NCBI GenBank assembly: GCA_029939595.1
Contig: JAOZSQ010000001.1
Span: 248,001-312,000 of the forward strand
Length of the DNA: 64,000 nucleotides
From: EX4572-165 sp002254885
GTDB taxonomy: Archaea; Thermoplasmatota; E2; DHVEG-1
Direction: 5' to 3'
Under the pieces are notes generated by a model. That model was given only the letters and a program-made list of their open reading frames with translations. It had not been told where the DNA came from and did no database searches. Made by a program: the position numbers and the translations under genes. Positions 53,506-61,748 of the stretch are shown here, one piece after another (the stretch's first letter is position 1; the number at the start of each line of letters is the position of its first letter).

Positions 53506-54254
53506 TGAAAAAGTTAATATTGTTTTTAATTGTGTTTTGTTTTATAGCAACAAACTGTTTTTCTGAAAATTTGTTTACAGTAACAGCAGAACCATATCCA
53601 CCTTATGTCGGTCCAAAACTGAAAAATAATGGATGGACTTGGGTGGTTGCTAAAACTGCTTTGGAGAGGGTTGGATATAAAGCAAAATTGAAATATTTAC
53701 CTTGGGCTAGAGCACTAATGACAACTAAAGCAGGTAAAATAGATGGATTATTTCCCGCATTCTTTACAGTGGAAAGAACAAAAACATATTTATATTCAGT
53801 GCCGATAGCAGAAGCAAGAACAGGTTTTTTCAAACTTAAAAAACGAACAGATATTGTTTTCAATGGCAATCTGAGAACAATGACAAAATATAGAATTGGA
53901 GTGGGTAGAGGTTATGCTACAAGTCCTGAATTTGACAATGCAACCTATCTAAAGAAAAGACTACAAATCAAATCAATACAAAGTTTGAAAATGCTTTGGA
54001 AAGGTAGATTGGATTTGGCAACAGGAAGTGAATTAGTTGATGGTTATAATCTAAAACAACTAGAACCAAAATATCCTGGAATATCAAAAAAAATAATGTT
54101 TGTGGAACCACCTCTTACTATTCAGTATTGTCATATGGCAGTATCAAAGAATGCACCCAACGCAGCACAAAAATTGGAAGATTTTAATATAGGTATGAGA
54201 ATGATAATGTTGGACGGTACTTATATGAAAATTTTTAAGAAATATAATAAGTAG
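53505..54254 (+). CDS. Secreted solute-binding-like protein (SBP family 3)
   Basis: 249 residues with a signal peptide of ~21 residues (TNCFSEN). VTAEPYPPYVGPKLKNNGW, LKYLPWARALMTTKAGKIDG and TMTKYRIGVGRGYATS define the two lobes. Of the three copies this one is closest to 6915. It is the last gene before a minus-strand pair. Confidence 0.78.
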   Translation: MKKLILFLIVFCFIATNCFSENLFTVTAEPYPPYVGPKLKNNGWTWVVAKTALERVGYKAKLKYLPWARALMTTKAGKIDGLFPAFFTVERTKTYLYSVPIAEARTGFFKLKKRTDIVFNGNLRTMTKYRIGVGRGYATSPEFDNATYLKKRLQIKSIQSLKMLWKGRLDLATGSELVDGYNLKQLEPKYPGISKKIMFVEPPLTIQYCHMAVSKNAPNAAQKLEDFNIGMRMIMLDGTYMKIFKKYNK

Positions 54255-54313
54255 GTTTTTATGAATTATACAGAGTTAGGAGCATCTATTACTAATTTAC
54301 ATTTGTCAGTTTG

Positions 54314-54706
54314 TTATTTCTTTTTACTATTCTGTTTACATAGTTTGGTTAGTTCTTTGGTACACTTTTTTTGATTTTTTGACTTTTGACAAGCTTTCTT
54401 GGCTTTTTGACTACAAGAACCTTTATAAGCACCATAAACGACACCTGTTACAGTCCCAATAGCAAGACCATACATACTACCAACTATAGCACCTAATCCC
54501 CCTGAAAGTTTCACATCATTTTTTCCTTGTCCAGATAACTTGGATACCGCTGCCATTCCCAAACCAGTGCTAACTGCACCAACACTTGAACCTATAGTAC
54601 CTCCACTGGCTCCAGAAGCAATTGCACTTCCTAGTTTGGAACTCTTGATGTGTTTGATACTTCCTGGTTTGGCTTTCTCTGTTAAATAACCTCTTCTATT
54701 AATCAT
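54314..54706 (-). CDS. Glycine-zipper protein with leader-like start
   Basis: 130 residues. Start MINRRGYLTEKA, which keeps YLTE of the leader. Then a Gly/Ala/Ser-rich stretch of small residues (GASGGTIGSSVGAVSTG, later GLGAIVGSMYGLAIG) typical of glycine-zipper membrane segments, and a Lys/Cys-rich tail. An ATTATG start with AGGAGAG is shared with the next gene at DNA level. Could be a packaged membrane-active peptide. Confidence 0.58.
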   Translation of the reverse strand: MINRRGYLTEKAKPGSIKHIKSSKLGSAIASGASGGTIGSSVGAVSTGLGMAAVSKLSGQGKNDVKLSGGLGAIVGSMYGLAIGTVTGVVYGAYKGSCSQKAKKACQKSKNQKKCTKELTKLCKQNSKKK

Positions 54707-54714
54707 AATCTCTC

Positions 54715-55116
54715 CTATTTATTTTTTTTTAAAGCGTTTATCATCGCTCGGTCTACCATATCCTTCCCACGATTTTTCAGTTTAGGTGGTTTGAAATCTC
54801 CCAAATTTGGATATTTATTGGCGATTTGTTTTCCTTGTTTCCTTGTTGTGAATGTTTCAAAATTACAGTCATCCATACTTGCTTGTTTTATACCATCACA
54901 TACTTGTTCTTTTATCCAATCCGCATTTTTCATGCATTTGGTGTAGTTCTTTTCAACTTGTTTTATACATTTTTTCGTTTCTATTTTGTTTCGCCTATTT
55001 TTAAGTTTTGTGTTTACCTTGGAACCAAATTCTTTGACTTTTGTAACACCCATTTTTAATGCCGATGCAATTCCTTCATCTAACCTATTTTGTTTTATAT
55101 GACATCTATTAATCAT
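54715..55116 (-). CDS. Basic helical protein with leader-like start
   Basis: 133 residues, start at the ATG on the minus strand at 55116, after the AGGAGAG that it shares with the preceding gene. MINRCHIKQNRLDEG has LDE where the leader has LxE. The body is basic with a regular CIKQVEKNYTKC pattern, Cys every ~10-20 residues and a conserved NRGKDMVDRAM end. It is transcribed together with 54314 from a minus late promoter. Confidence 0.55.
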   Translation of the reverse strand: MINRCHIKQNRLDEGIASALKMGVTKVKEFGSKVNTKLKNRRNKIETKKCIKQVEKNYTKCMKNADWIKEQVCDGIKQASMDDCNFETFTTRKQGKQIANKYPNLGDFKPPKLKNRGKDMVDRAMINALKKNK

Positions 55117-55146
55117 AATCTCTCCTATAAAAAATATATTTATCAT

Positions 55147-55154
55147 TATTTATA
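55147..55154 (-). promoter_or_regulatory. T4-type late promoter (TATAAATA), minus strand
   Basis: The minus strand reads TATAAATA exactly, 31 bases upstream of the gene starting at 55116. Confidence 0.7.
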
Positions 55155-55224
55155 TAGTCTCTTCATAAATAATAGAAAATCAGATAACACTATTTTTGGA
55201 ACTCGTCTTTTTGACGATGCTTTT

Positions 55225-55232
55225 TATAAATA
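55225..55232 (+). promoter_or_regulatory. T4-type late promoter (TATAAATA)
   Basis: Exact octamer in the long leader region upstream of the tail sheath gene; the second of two is closer. Confidence 0.6.
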
Positions 55233-55277
55233 AAGTAAAAGATTTAAGACAATCAAAAAATGAGTAAAATTTAAAAT

Positions 55278-55285
55278 TATAAATA
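55278..55285 (+). promoter_or_regulatory. T4-type late promoter (TATAAATA)
   Basis: Exact octamer 26 bases before the sheath ATG, with an AGGAGGAAT ribosome site between. Paired promoters fit the need for many sheath subunits. Confidence 0.75.
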
Positions 55286-55310
55286 GGAAATTATTTTCAG
55301 GAGGAATAAG

Positions 55311-57569
55311 ATGGCGTTTAGTTTATCCCCTAGTGTTGACGTAACTGAAAAGGATCTAAGTGTATCAGTAGCAAATTTGCCTTCTTCAAAAACTGCAATG
55401 GTTGTTAAAGCAGCAACCGGTGAGGCTTTGAAAATTGTTCAGGTAACTAGCGTAGGTGACTTGGAAACTATATTCGGTTTCCCAACAAATTTTAACTATA
55501 AGGACTGGTTCAATGCATGGAACTTCCTACAATATGCAAATTCACTTTATTGTGTTCGTCCATTGTCAACAAAAGCCCATAACTGTGCAGTTGCACTTTC
55601 AGGTGGGACCGGACAAGCTGACGCTCCGGCTGCAATAGTTGACGCAGATGGTAATCCAACATTAGACGATAAAGGTGTTCAAACATACGGTGCAGCAAAA
55701 TTAGGTACTGGTATGAAAGTTAATGAAGCAGTTAGTTGTGGAAAATTGTATAATTCAGATGTAGCAGAATTGAGACTCAATGCATTAGCAGAAGTCCCTT
55801 CCCTCACTAAAACATTCTTTGACGTATCTATTGATGGCGTTTCAGGTGAAATTACTTCTAAAATTGTAAGTAACTTGGCAGGAAAAGAAATTAAATACGA
55901 TAATAAAGAATACTATATTGAAGAAAATGTTTGGGAAAAAGCAGGTATTACAGAAGAATTGATGGATTCAGAAGGTGAAGTTACTTTAATTAAAAATTTT
56001 AAAGCAGTTAAAGTAGACCAAAGAACCGATGACGAAAAAACAGCAGAAAAAGATCCTTATTATACCAAAAAAGTGGTTATTGCTAAAGTATCAGCTTCTA
56101 AAAAGCTTCTTCTTGAAATGACTGCCGATAATCCAGCACTTCCTGTTATGAGTAAATACGGCGTGACAGGCGCAGAAGTTAAAGAAGATCCAACAGGCTC
56201 ATTTAAAGTTGCCGGTGCTGTCGCACCTAAATTGGTTCTCTATAACAGATATGTTACAAATGAACAAGATGTCGCAGTTTCAGTATGTTCATCAAAAGAT
56301 TCTTGGAATAAACCTCTGTACCTCGGAACAGCAGTTAAATTCTCAGACTTCTTTGACTATGAACCAGAATGGGATCAAGGACAATTCGTTATGATCGTGT
56401 TTAAGAAAAACCCACAAGGTAACTACGAAAATAAAGAAGAATGGTTGCTCTCATATAACGTGAAAGGTAGAGATCATAATAATAGTAACATCTTCGCTGA
56501 AGAAGTTATTAAAAATAAATCAAAATACCTCTACGTTAAAGTAGGAACCAACGGCGATCCAGTTAATACCTCTTGTAACGAAATGATTGAACTTCAACAT
56601 TCAACTTTTGAATCAGTTACTCCAAGAGAAGCTGACGTGTTTCCAACCATTTCAACTGAAGCTTATAAAAAATCAGCTATCGTTAACGCATGTGAACTCT
56701 TCTCAGATCCAGATTCGTTTGATATTAATATCCTCGTGCAACCAGCAGAAGCACCTAATAAAATGTCAAACCTAGCTGAAACTAGAAAAGACTGTGTGGC
56801 TGTTATCGGACCATACGAACATGATAATTTACTCGGTAAATCAAACGGCGAAGCTACTGCCTATATGACAGGAAAATACGGAACAGTTGCAGGTAAACCC
56901 GAATCTAAAGTGTATTCAGCATTCGGTACATACTCAGCAGTATACGGTAATATGAAATATCAATACGATAAATACAACGATCTTAATCGTTGGGTTCCAG
57001 TATTGGGTGACGTTGCAGGTCTATACGCAGCAACAGATAAAGATTTAGACCCTTGGTGGGCACCAGCAGGTCTCTCCAGAGGTAAAATTAAGAATTGTAT
57101 CAAACTAGCTTTCAATCCTAATAAAGCTCATAGAGATGAATTGTATTATAATGCAATCAACCCAATTATGGGTGTGCCAGGAGAAGGAACAGCTATCGTT
57201 TGGGGTCAGAAAACAGCTACCGCCAAACCTTCAGCTTTCAACAGATTGAACGTAAGACGCTTGATGATCACGATTGAAAAATCAGTGGCTACATCAGCTA
57301 GATACTTCTTGTTTGAATTTAACGATTCATTTACTAGAAACTTCTTCAAAGGTATGGTTGACCCATATCTCGGTGGAATCCAAAGTAGACGTGGATTGTA
57401 CGATTATCTGGTTGTCTGTGACGACTCTAACAATACACCAGAAATTATTGATCAGAATGGCTTGTGTTTGGATATATATGTTAAACCTACGAAAGTAGCT
57501 GAATTTATCAAAATCCAAGCGGTGGTCGTTAAAACTGGGGCGAGCTTTTCCGAAGCCATAGGAGCCTAA
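55311..57569 (+). CDS. 18: Contractile tail sheath protein, T4 gp18-like
   Basis: 752 residues. The N-terminus matches T4 gp18: LSPSVDVTEKDLSVSVANLP (T4: LSPGIELKETTVQSTVVNNS), VTSVGDLETIFGFP (T4: VTNEVDLVNTFGQP) and WNFLQYANSLYCVRP (T4: MNFLQYGNDLRVVRA). The C-terminus has WAPAGLSRGKIKN and a ARYFLFEFN...RRGLYDYLVVCDD block of the conserved core. It polymerises around the tube and contracts during infection. At 752 residues it is longer than T4 (659). Codon use here is more C/G-ending than in the cargo genes. Confidence 0.95.
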   Translation: MAFSLSPSVDVTEKDLSVSVANLPSSKTAMVVKAATGEALKIVQVTSVGDLETIFGFPTNFNYKDWFNAWNFLQYANSLYCVRPLSTKAHNCAVALSGGTGQADAPAAIVDADGNPTLDDKGVQTYGAAKLGTGMKVNEAVSCGKLYNSDVAELRLNALAEVPSLTKTFFDVSIDGVSGEITSKIVSNLAGKEIKYDNKEYYIEENVWEKAGITEELMDSEGEVTLIKNFKAVKVDQRTDDEKTAEKDPYYTKKVVIAKVSASKKLLLEMTADNPALPVMSKYGVTGAEVKEDPTGSFKVAGAVAPKLVLYNRYVTNEQDVAVSVCSSKDSWNKPLYLGTAVKFSDFFDYEPEWDQGQFVMIVFKKNPQGNYENKEEWLLSYNVKGRDHNNSNIFAEEVIKNKSKYLYVKVGTNGDPVNTSCNEMIELQHSTFESVTPREADVFPTISTEAYKKSAIVNACELFSDPDSFDINILVQPAEAPNKMSNLAETRKDCVAVIGPYEHDNLLGKSNGEATAYMTGKYGTVAGKPESKVYSAFGTYSAVYGNMKYQYDKYNDLNRWVPVLGDVAGLYAATDKDLDPWWAPAGLSRGKIKNCIKLAFNPNKAHRDELYYNAINPIMGVPGEGTAIVWGQKTATAKPSAFNRLNVRRLMITIEKSVATSARYFLFEFNDSFTRNFFKGMVDPYLGGIQSRRGLYDYLVVCDDSNNTPEIIDQNGLCLDIYVKPTKVAEFIKIQAVVVKTGASFSEAIGA

Positions 57570-57623
57570 TCACAGTGATGTGTTAAAATCAACACAGTAA
57601 AGTTGCTGAGTTGAAAAAGAAAT

Positions 57624-57651
57624 AGGAGGTTTTTCGGAACCTCCTTTTTTT
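57624..57651 (+). terminator. Strong intrinsic terminator after the sheath gene
   Basis: AGGAGGTT (57624-57631) pairs with AACCTCCT (57638-57645) around TTTCGG, followed by a run of seven T. This is a classical rho-independent terminator. Confidence 0.9.
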
Positions 57652-57666
57652 ATGTTCTCTTGACTT

Positions 57667-57674
57667 AATAAATA
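57667..57674 (+). promoter_or_regulatory. Possible late promoter (AATAAATA)
   Basis: One base from TATAAATA, 31 bases before the endonuclease gene, which lies just beyond a strong terminator and so needs its own promoter. Confidence 0.4.
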
Positions 57675-57705
57675 GATAGTATATACTAATTATTTAAGGA
57701 GAATT

Positions 57706-58653
57706 ATGCCAACAAATATAGTGTATACATATCAAATAGTTAAAGAATTTATAGAAAATAAAGGTTGCGAGTTAATTTCTACAACATATCAAAATTGCAA
57801 AACTGATTTAGAAATTAAATGTGAATGTGGAAACATATTTTTTCGTAGTTTTGATCATTTCAAAAATTCTAAACAAAGAAATTGCAAGAAATGCCGATAT
57901 ATCAAATCATCAAAATCCCAACGTAAGTCCTTTTCAGAAGTAAAAACAAATATAGAAATAACAGGATGTGATTTACTATCTACAGAGAACGATTATAAGA
58001 ATATTAAATCTAAGTTGCATGTTAAATGTAAGGATTGTGATAATACTTTTTTAAGAACATATGAGAAAGTTGTTAACCAAAAACAGTTCTTTTGTTCTGA
58101 ATGTACTAATTTTTCCCGATCTAAAAAACATACCCGATTTTTTCAATCAGTAAAAGATGAAATTGATGCTACTGGTTGTGTGCTTTTATCAACTGAATAT
58201 ATTTCTAATAATGATCCGCTTCATATTAAATGTAAGGAGTGTAATAGTACATTTTATAGAACGCTTTCTGTTTTTCAAATGCATGAAGCATATTATTGTG
58301 ATGTGTGTTCTAAACATCAATCTAAAGATGTTCGTAAGGTGGAAGAATATTTAAAATTTCAAAAATTTAATTACGAGAAAGAATTCCGTTTTTCTGATTG
58401 CCGAGGCAAGAAATACCCATTGCCTTTTGATTTTGCCATTTTTAAAGAAGATGGTTCCATTAATTTTTTAATAGAACATATGGGAGAGCAACATTTTACT
58501 CCAAAGGAATGTTTTGGTGGAGAGGAGGCTTTTAAAAAGACTCTTATTAATGATGATACGAAGGTTAGATATTGTGAAGAAAACGAGATAGATTTGTATT
58601 ATACTTATCCAAATATTGATCCAGATAACATTCGTTTTAGGAAGATTTGTTGA
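57706..58653 (+). CDS. Zinc-finger/PD-(D/E)XK-like endonuclease, probable homing enzyme
   Basis: 315 residues. Three repeats each contain a Cys pair, a strand, and a second Cys pair (e.g. CECGNIF...CKKC, CKDCDNTF...CSEC, CKECNSTF...CDVC). The C-terminal part has FDFAIF near 233 and LIEHMGEQHF near 246, then DDTKVRYCEENEIDL, matching the VSR/EDxHD-type nuclease layout of phage free-standing endonucleases. No leader. It sits between two structural genes, after a terminator, as a typical mobile gene. Confidence 0.75.
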   Translation: MPTNIVYTYQIVKEFIENKGCELISTTYQNCKTDLEIKCECGNIFFRSFDHFKNSKQRNCKKCRYIKSSKSQRKSFSEVKTNIEITGCDLLSTENDYKNIKSKLHVKCKDCDNTFLRTYEKVVNQKQFFCSECTNFSRSKKHTRFFQSVKDEIDATGCVLLSTEYISNNDPLHIKCKECNSTFYRTLSVFQMHEAYYCDVCSKHQSKDVRKVEEYLKFQKFNYEKEFRFSDCRGKKYPLPFDFAIFKEDGSINFLIEHMGEQHFTPKECFGGEEAFKKTLINDDTKVRYCEENEIDLYYTYPNIDPDNIRFRKIC

Positions 58654-58747
58654 CAGTGCAAGAATCCATACGGGTCCGAGATTTAACCGAGTGGCATTTA
58701 GATGTAATTAAAAAACATGATATAGGTCTTGACAATTTCATAGCATC

Positions 58748-58776
58748 TTGACAGGGTTTTTTTGGTTTGCTATGAT
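58748..58776 (+). promoter_or_regulatory. Strong sigma70-type promoter
   Basis: TTGACA (58748-58753), exactly 17 bases, then TATGAT (58771-58776). The start of the HNH-like gene is 30 bases further. The 58654-58747 stretch before it holds no convincing gene except a possible 31-codon GTG frame. Confidence 0.7.
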
Positions 58777-58806
58777 TAAGTTTTAATTAATTTTTGGGGA
58801 TAATGA

Positions 58807-59877
58807 ATGATTAAATTGCAATTACACCAAAAACTTTCTTATTATGCAAGTAAAGATAGGGAAGGATTTGAATTAACTTTGGATGAAGCGGATATATTAA
58901 TTCAGGTATTACAAAATCATCCTGATTATAACGAAATTATTGGATGTGGAATAGATAGAATAGTTATAGAAGGAGGAATTTTTTTTCTTATTAGAAGAGA
59001 TAGTAATAAGGTTAAGTTGGATTTGCGTAAGTGTGTGTATGGTGGTGGAATGATGGATGACAAAAGTGACATGGAGAAAATGTATGAAGCGTGTCGGATT
59101 GCCATCATGGATTATAGAGAAGAGTTTGAGATTAACCAAATTAGAAGTAAAGTATATTGTCCTTATACTGGAGAGTTATTAACCAAAAAAACATCATATG
59201 TTGATCATATGCTTCCTTTAACTTTTAAAAAAATAATAGAACAATTTATAGATCATGAAGATTTATCTTTAAGTGATATAAAATTTATTAAATTTATTGA
59301 ATATGGTGGGTGGTATAATTTACCTTCACAATTAAAGGAGTCGTTTATAAAATATCATAGGGAGTGTGCTATATTGCATTTGTTGAAAATTCCAGGTAAA
59401 TCTGAAGATATTTTAGAAGATTCTTCTAAGGAAAATATTCCGTTTAGAACGAGTTTTAATTTAACGGTGTTCAAACAGGGTTCATTCAAAGACACCAAAT
59501 CAAAATCTTTTAAATATTATAAATCAGACAGGCCAACTTTATTTTATATAGAAGAAAGTGATGATCCTGTAAAAAACAAATTTTTAAAGTCGTTTGCTGG
59601 TGTTATGGGTTCATTTACTACACATATTTTAAGAAAGTATTATCCCATAAAAAAACTATTGGAAGGTGATTTATTGTCTTCAATATTTGAAGAATATGTG
59701 AATAATCCTTCTTTAATTTCCAATAAAAATGGTGAAAAAACGGTTCATGAAAAAATGTTAGATGGTTATGCGAATGAAGAGGTTAAAATGAGTTTAATGA
59801 ACATTTATCATCGGATTAGAGAAGGGTATTATGATGAACATAAGTTTCAATTAAAGCAAAAGGATAATGTTGCATAA
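58807..59877 (+). CDS. HNH-like (DUF3223-type) protein
   Basis: 356 residues, no leader. KVYCPYTGELLTKKTSYVDHMLPLTFKKI (residues ~115-145) reads like C-x-x-T-G-E...V-D-H...P-x-x-F of HNH/DUF3223 proteins, and WYNLPSQLKESFIKYHRECAILHLLKI further on supplies the second half (YHxxxAxL). The N-terminus has a strand-rich part before it and the C-terminal ~130 residues are unknown. Driven by a sigma70-type promoter, so early expression is likely. Confidence 0.55.
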   Translation: MIKLQLHQKLSYYASKDREGFELTLDEADILIQVLQNHPDYNEIIGCGIDRIVIEGGIFFLIRRDSNKVKLDLRKCVYGGGMMDDKSDMEKMYEACRIAIMDYREEFEINQIRSKVYCPYTGELLTKKTSYVDHMLPLTFKKIIEQFIDHEDLSLSDIKFIKFIEYGGWYNLPSQLKESFIKYHRECAILHLLKIPGKSEDILEDSSKENIPFRTSFNLTVFKQGSFKDTKSKSFKYYKSDRPTLFYIEESDDPVKNKFLKSFAGVMGSFTTHILRKYYPIKKLLEGDLLSSIFEEYVNNPSLISNKNGEKTVHEKMLDGYANEEVKMSLMNIYHRIREGYYDEHKFQLKQKDNVA

Positions 59878-59878
59878 A

Positions 59879-59886
59879 GATAAATA
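59879..59886 (+). promoter_or_regulatory. Possible late promoter (GATAAATA)
   Basis: One base from TATAAATA, 25 bases before the ATG of the tagged protease-like gene at 59912. Confidence 0.4.
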
Positions 59887-59911
59887 AGTGTAAACAATAA
59901 TTGAGGTTTAC

Positions 59912-60694
59912 ATGAAGAGTTTCAAGCAATTTTTATTAGAGACGAGGGATTCTCAGCGTGAGATAAGGGCTATTGCTGATGAATTTTTTGATAGTTTTGT
60001 TGATCACATAGAGAGTTATCCGAAGGAGCAGGTTATTTTACCCAAACCGGAGGATGCATTTGATCATATGTTTTTAGATATGAAACGGATAGGTGATTAT
60101 ATTCGGATTGGAAGGTATTCGGTGTTAAAGGATTTTTTAAGGGATGCTTCCAGGCATATGCAGGTGATTATCACATCAATTGAGTCAGGTCGTTTTTTAC
60201 CTAGTGGTAGTGCTGGTACATTTGTTTTTCCTAAGAGTCAATATAAGCAGATGAAGGATACTGTATTGGTTGTTGGTGTACCTATTAAAGCGATTCAATT
60301 TGTTATTCAGATTTTCAAGACCCAGGAAGATCCCAATAAGGCGTTTGGTAAGATAAAGGACCGTTGGAAAGTAGCTACTGAGAAGATATCAAGGGGAACT
60401 TTTATACATGAGTTAACTCATGCATATGATTATTATGTATCTGAGGGTCGGTTTACTGATGCGGAGGGCATAGTCAAATCTGGAGATGATGAAGCAGGTT
60501 ATTATGCTAGTCAGCATGAGGTTAATGCTAGGTATTCTGATACGATAGCTCAGTTGGATGGTGTCAAGGGCGATTTAGACAAGTATGATTATATTAAGCG
60601 ATTTATGGAGATGTTTGTTGGTTGGGATGTATTGGATTATTCTCAACAGAAGAGGTTAATAAAGAGAGCCACAATGGAGTGGTATGAGAGGTAG
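59912..60694 (+). CDS. Leader-tagged HExxH zinc protease-like protein
   Basis: 260 residues. Leader MKSFKQFLLE. TFIHELTHAYDY has HELTH (166-170) and QHEVNARY (E203) a third-ligand candidate. Third member with 48613 and 49430 but from a distant place, next to structural genes. The only tagged + strand gene downstream of the sheath gene in this window. Confidence 0.68.
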   Translation: MKSFKQFLLETRDSQREIRAIADEFFDSFVDHIESYPKEQVILPKPEDAFDHMFLDMKRIGDYIRIGRYSVLKDFLRDASRHMQVIITSIESGRFLPSGSAGTFVFPKSQYKQMKDTVLVVGVPIKAIQFVIQIFKTQEDPNKAFGKIKDRWKVATEKISRGTFIHELTHAYDYYVSEGRFTDAEGIVKSGDDEAGYYASQHEVNARYSDTIAQLDGVKGDLDKYDYIKRFMEMFVGWDVLDYSQQKRLIKRATMEWYER

Positions 60695-60696
60695 AT

Positions 60697-60873
60697 ATGC
60701 AACCGATGGGACGTAAGCCGGTTCGTTTTCCAGGGAAGATAGATTGGCATATAAGGAAGTGTAAGAATTGGTGGGAGGATGAGCATGAACCCAACAGGAA
60801 AACTGAACGGCAAGATGTCAAGAAAGAGATAAAAGAGGATCTGATAAATATTGATAATTCTTTAATTTATTAG
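60697..60873 (+). CDS. Small basic protein of a T4-like family
   Basis: 58 residues, too short for a clear function. MQPMGRKPVRFPGKIDWHIR, then KNWWEDEHEPNRKTERQDVKKEI: a conserved PGKxDxH...NWWED...RQxxKKEI pattern recurs in T4-like phages. It starts 2 bases after the preceding stop. Possibly DNA- or protein-binding because of its net positive charge. Confidence 0.5.
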   Translation: MQPMGRKPVRFPGKIDWHIRKCKNWWEDEHEPNRKTERQDVKKEIKEDLINIDNSLIY

Positions 60874-60883
60874 GTGGAGTTTT

Positions 60884-61660
60884 ATGAGACGAATTATAAA
60901 ATTATCAGATATGGAAAAAATATCAGCATTGGAATCTGAAATAGAGATAATGAAATCTTCGGTGATTTCAATGGATAGCAATGTATCTGTTTTAACGGGT
61001 GGAGTTGGATTTCAAACATTAAGTGCGGAAAGGAACACATTAAATTTGGGTTTATATAGTGATACAACTCAAAATATTGACGTAGAATATTGGAAAGAAG
61101 GTCAAGTAACTCCTTCTGCGAATAATGGAATAGAAGTAATACAAGATGAGACTAGAGTTCATACTATTAATAGTTTAGAAGTAGGAACTAAATATTTTGT
61201 TAAAATATATTCCAAGGGGATTGGAAGTATGCCAAAAGTGGCATATACTCAACTTATTGATAAGCCATTTTTTACTATTGAGAAGATTGAAGTGAGTGAA
61301 AATTCACGATCTTATCCTAATCCTTCTGATAGTTCATGGACAGTTTTTCAGAGGTGGTATCATAATGGAAGATGCACAATTTCCAATTTCAATCCAGAAT
61401 TAGTTGGAAAATCTGTTACTTTGAATTATTCTATAACGGGAGGGGGTTCAGGTACTTTTGTTGTAACAGGAAATGGTTCAAAAACACTTCTGTCATCTAA
61501 TTGGTTGACAGCACAAAATAACCGATCTGATTGGCCAGCAATGAGTACAACAACGATTTATATTACATATTCTGATGGAACCCCTCTATGTCAAGGATCA
61601 TTTAATGGTCGGGGGTCAAAAACAACAAATGCGCTAATTGATTATTGGAAGGATATTTAA
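60884..61660 (+). CDS. Putative fibre/whisker or decoration protein
   Basis: 258 residues, with GGTGGAG before the ATG. A short coiled coil at 8-35 (SDMEKISALESEIEIMKSS) is followed by two all-beta domains (fibronectin-type LNLGLYSDTTQNIDVEY, later FTIEKIEVSENSRSYP and GSGTFVVTGNGS). The layout recalls fibritin or head decoration proteins. No exact family match. Confidence 0.5.
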   Translation: MRRIIKLSDMEKISALESEIEIMKSSVISMDSNVSVLTGGVGFQTLSAERNTLNLGLYSDTTQNIDVEYWKEGQVTPSANNGIEVIQDETRVHTINSLEVGTKYFVKIYSKGIGSMPKVAYTQLIDKPFFTIEKIEVSENSRSYPNPSDSSWTVFQRWYHNGRCTISNFNPELVGKSVTLNYSITGGGSGTFVVTGNGSKTLLSSNWLTAQNNRSDWPAMSTTTIYITYSDGTPLCQGSFNGRGSKTTNALIDYWKDI

Positions 61661-61748
61661 TGGTTGTTAAGCCATATTTTATTTTTATGGTGAATTGACC
61701 ATATTGTTTGAATTTGCTAGAATGTGATTTTGTTCGTTATTTTATACG

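Noticed and set aside
54261..54374. Plus-strand frame running into the minus-strand glycine-zipper gene
   Set aside because: It lies over the coding sequence of a better-supported minus gene and has no motif.
57580..57600. Second hairpin (TGTGTT...AACACA) after the sheath gene
   Set aside because: Short and weak; the strong terminator 25 bases further explains termination.
58671..58766. 31-codon GTG frame before the HNH-like gene
   Set aside because: No ribosome site and it overlaps the sigma70 -35 element.
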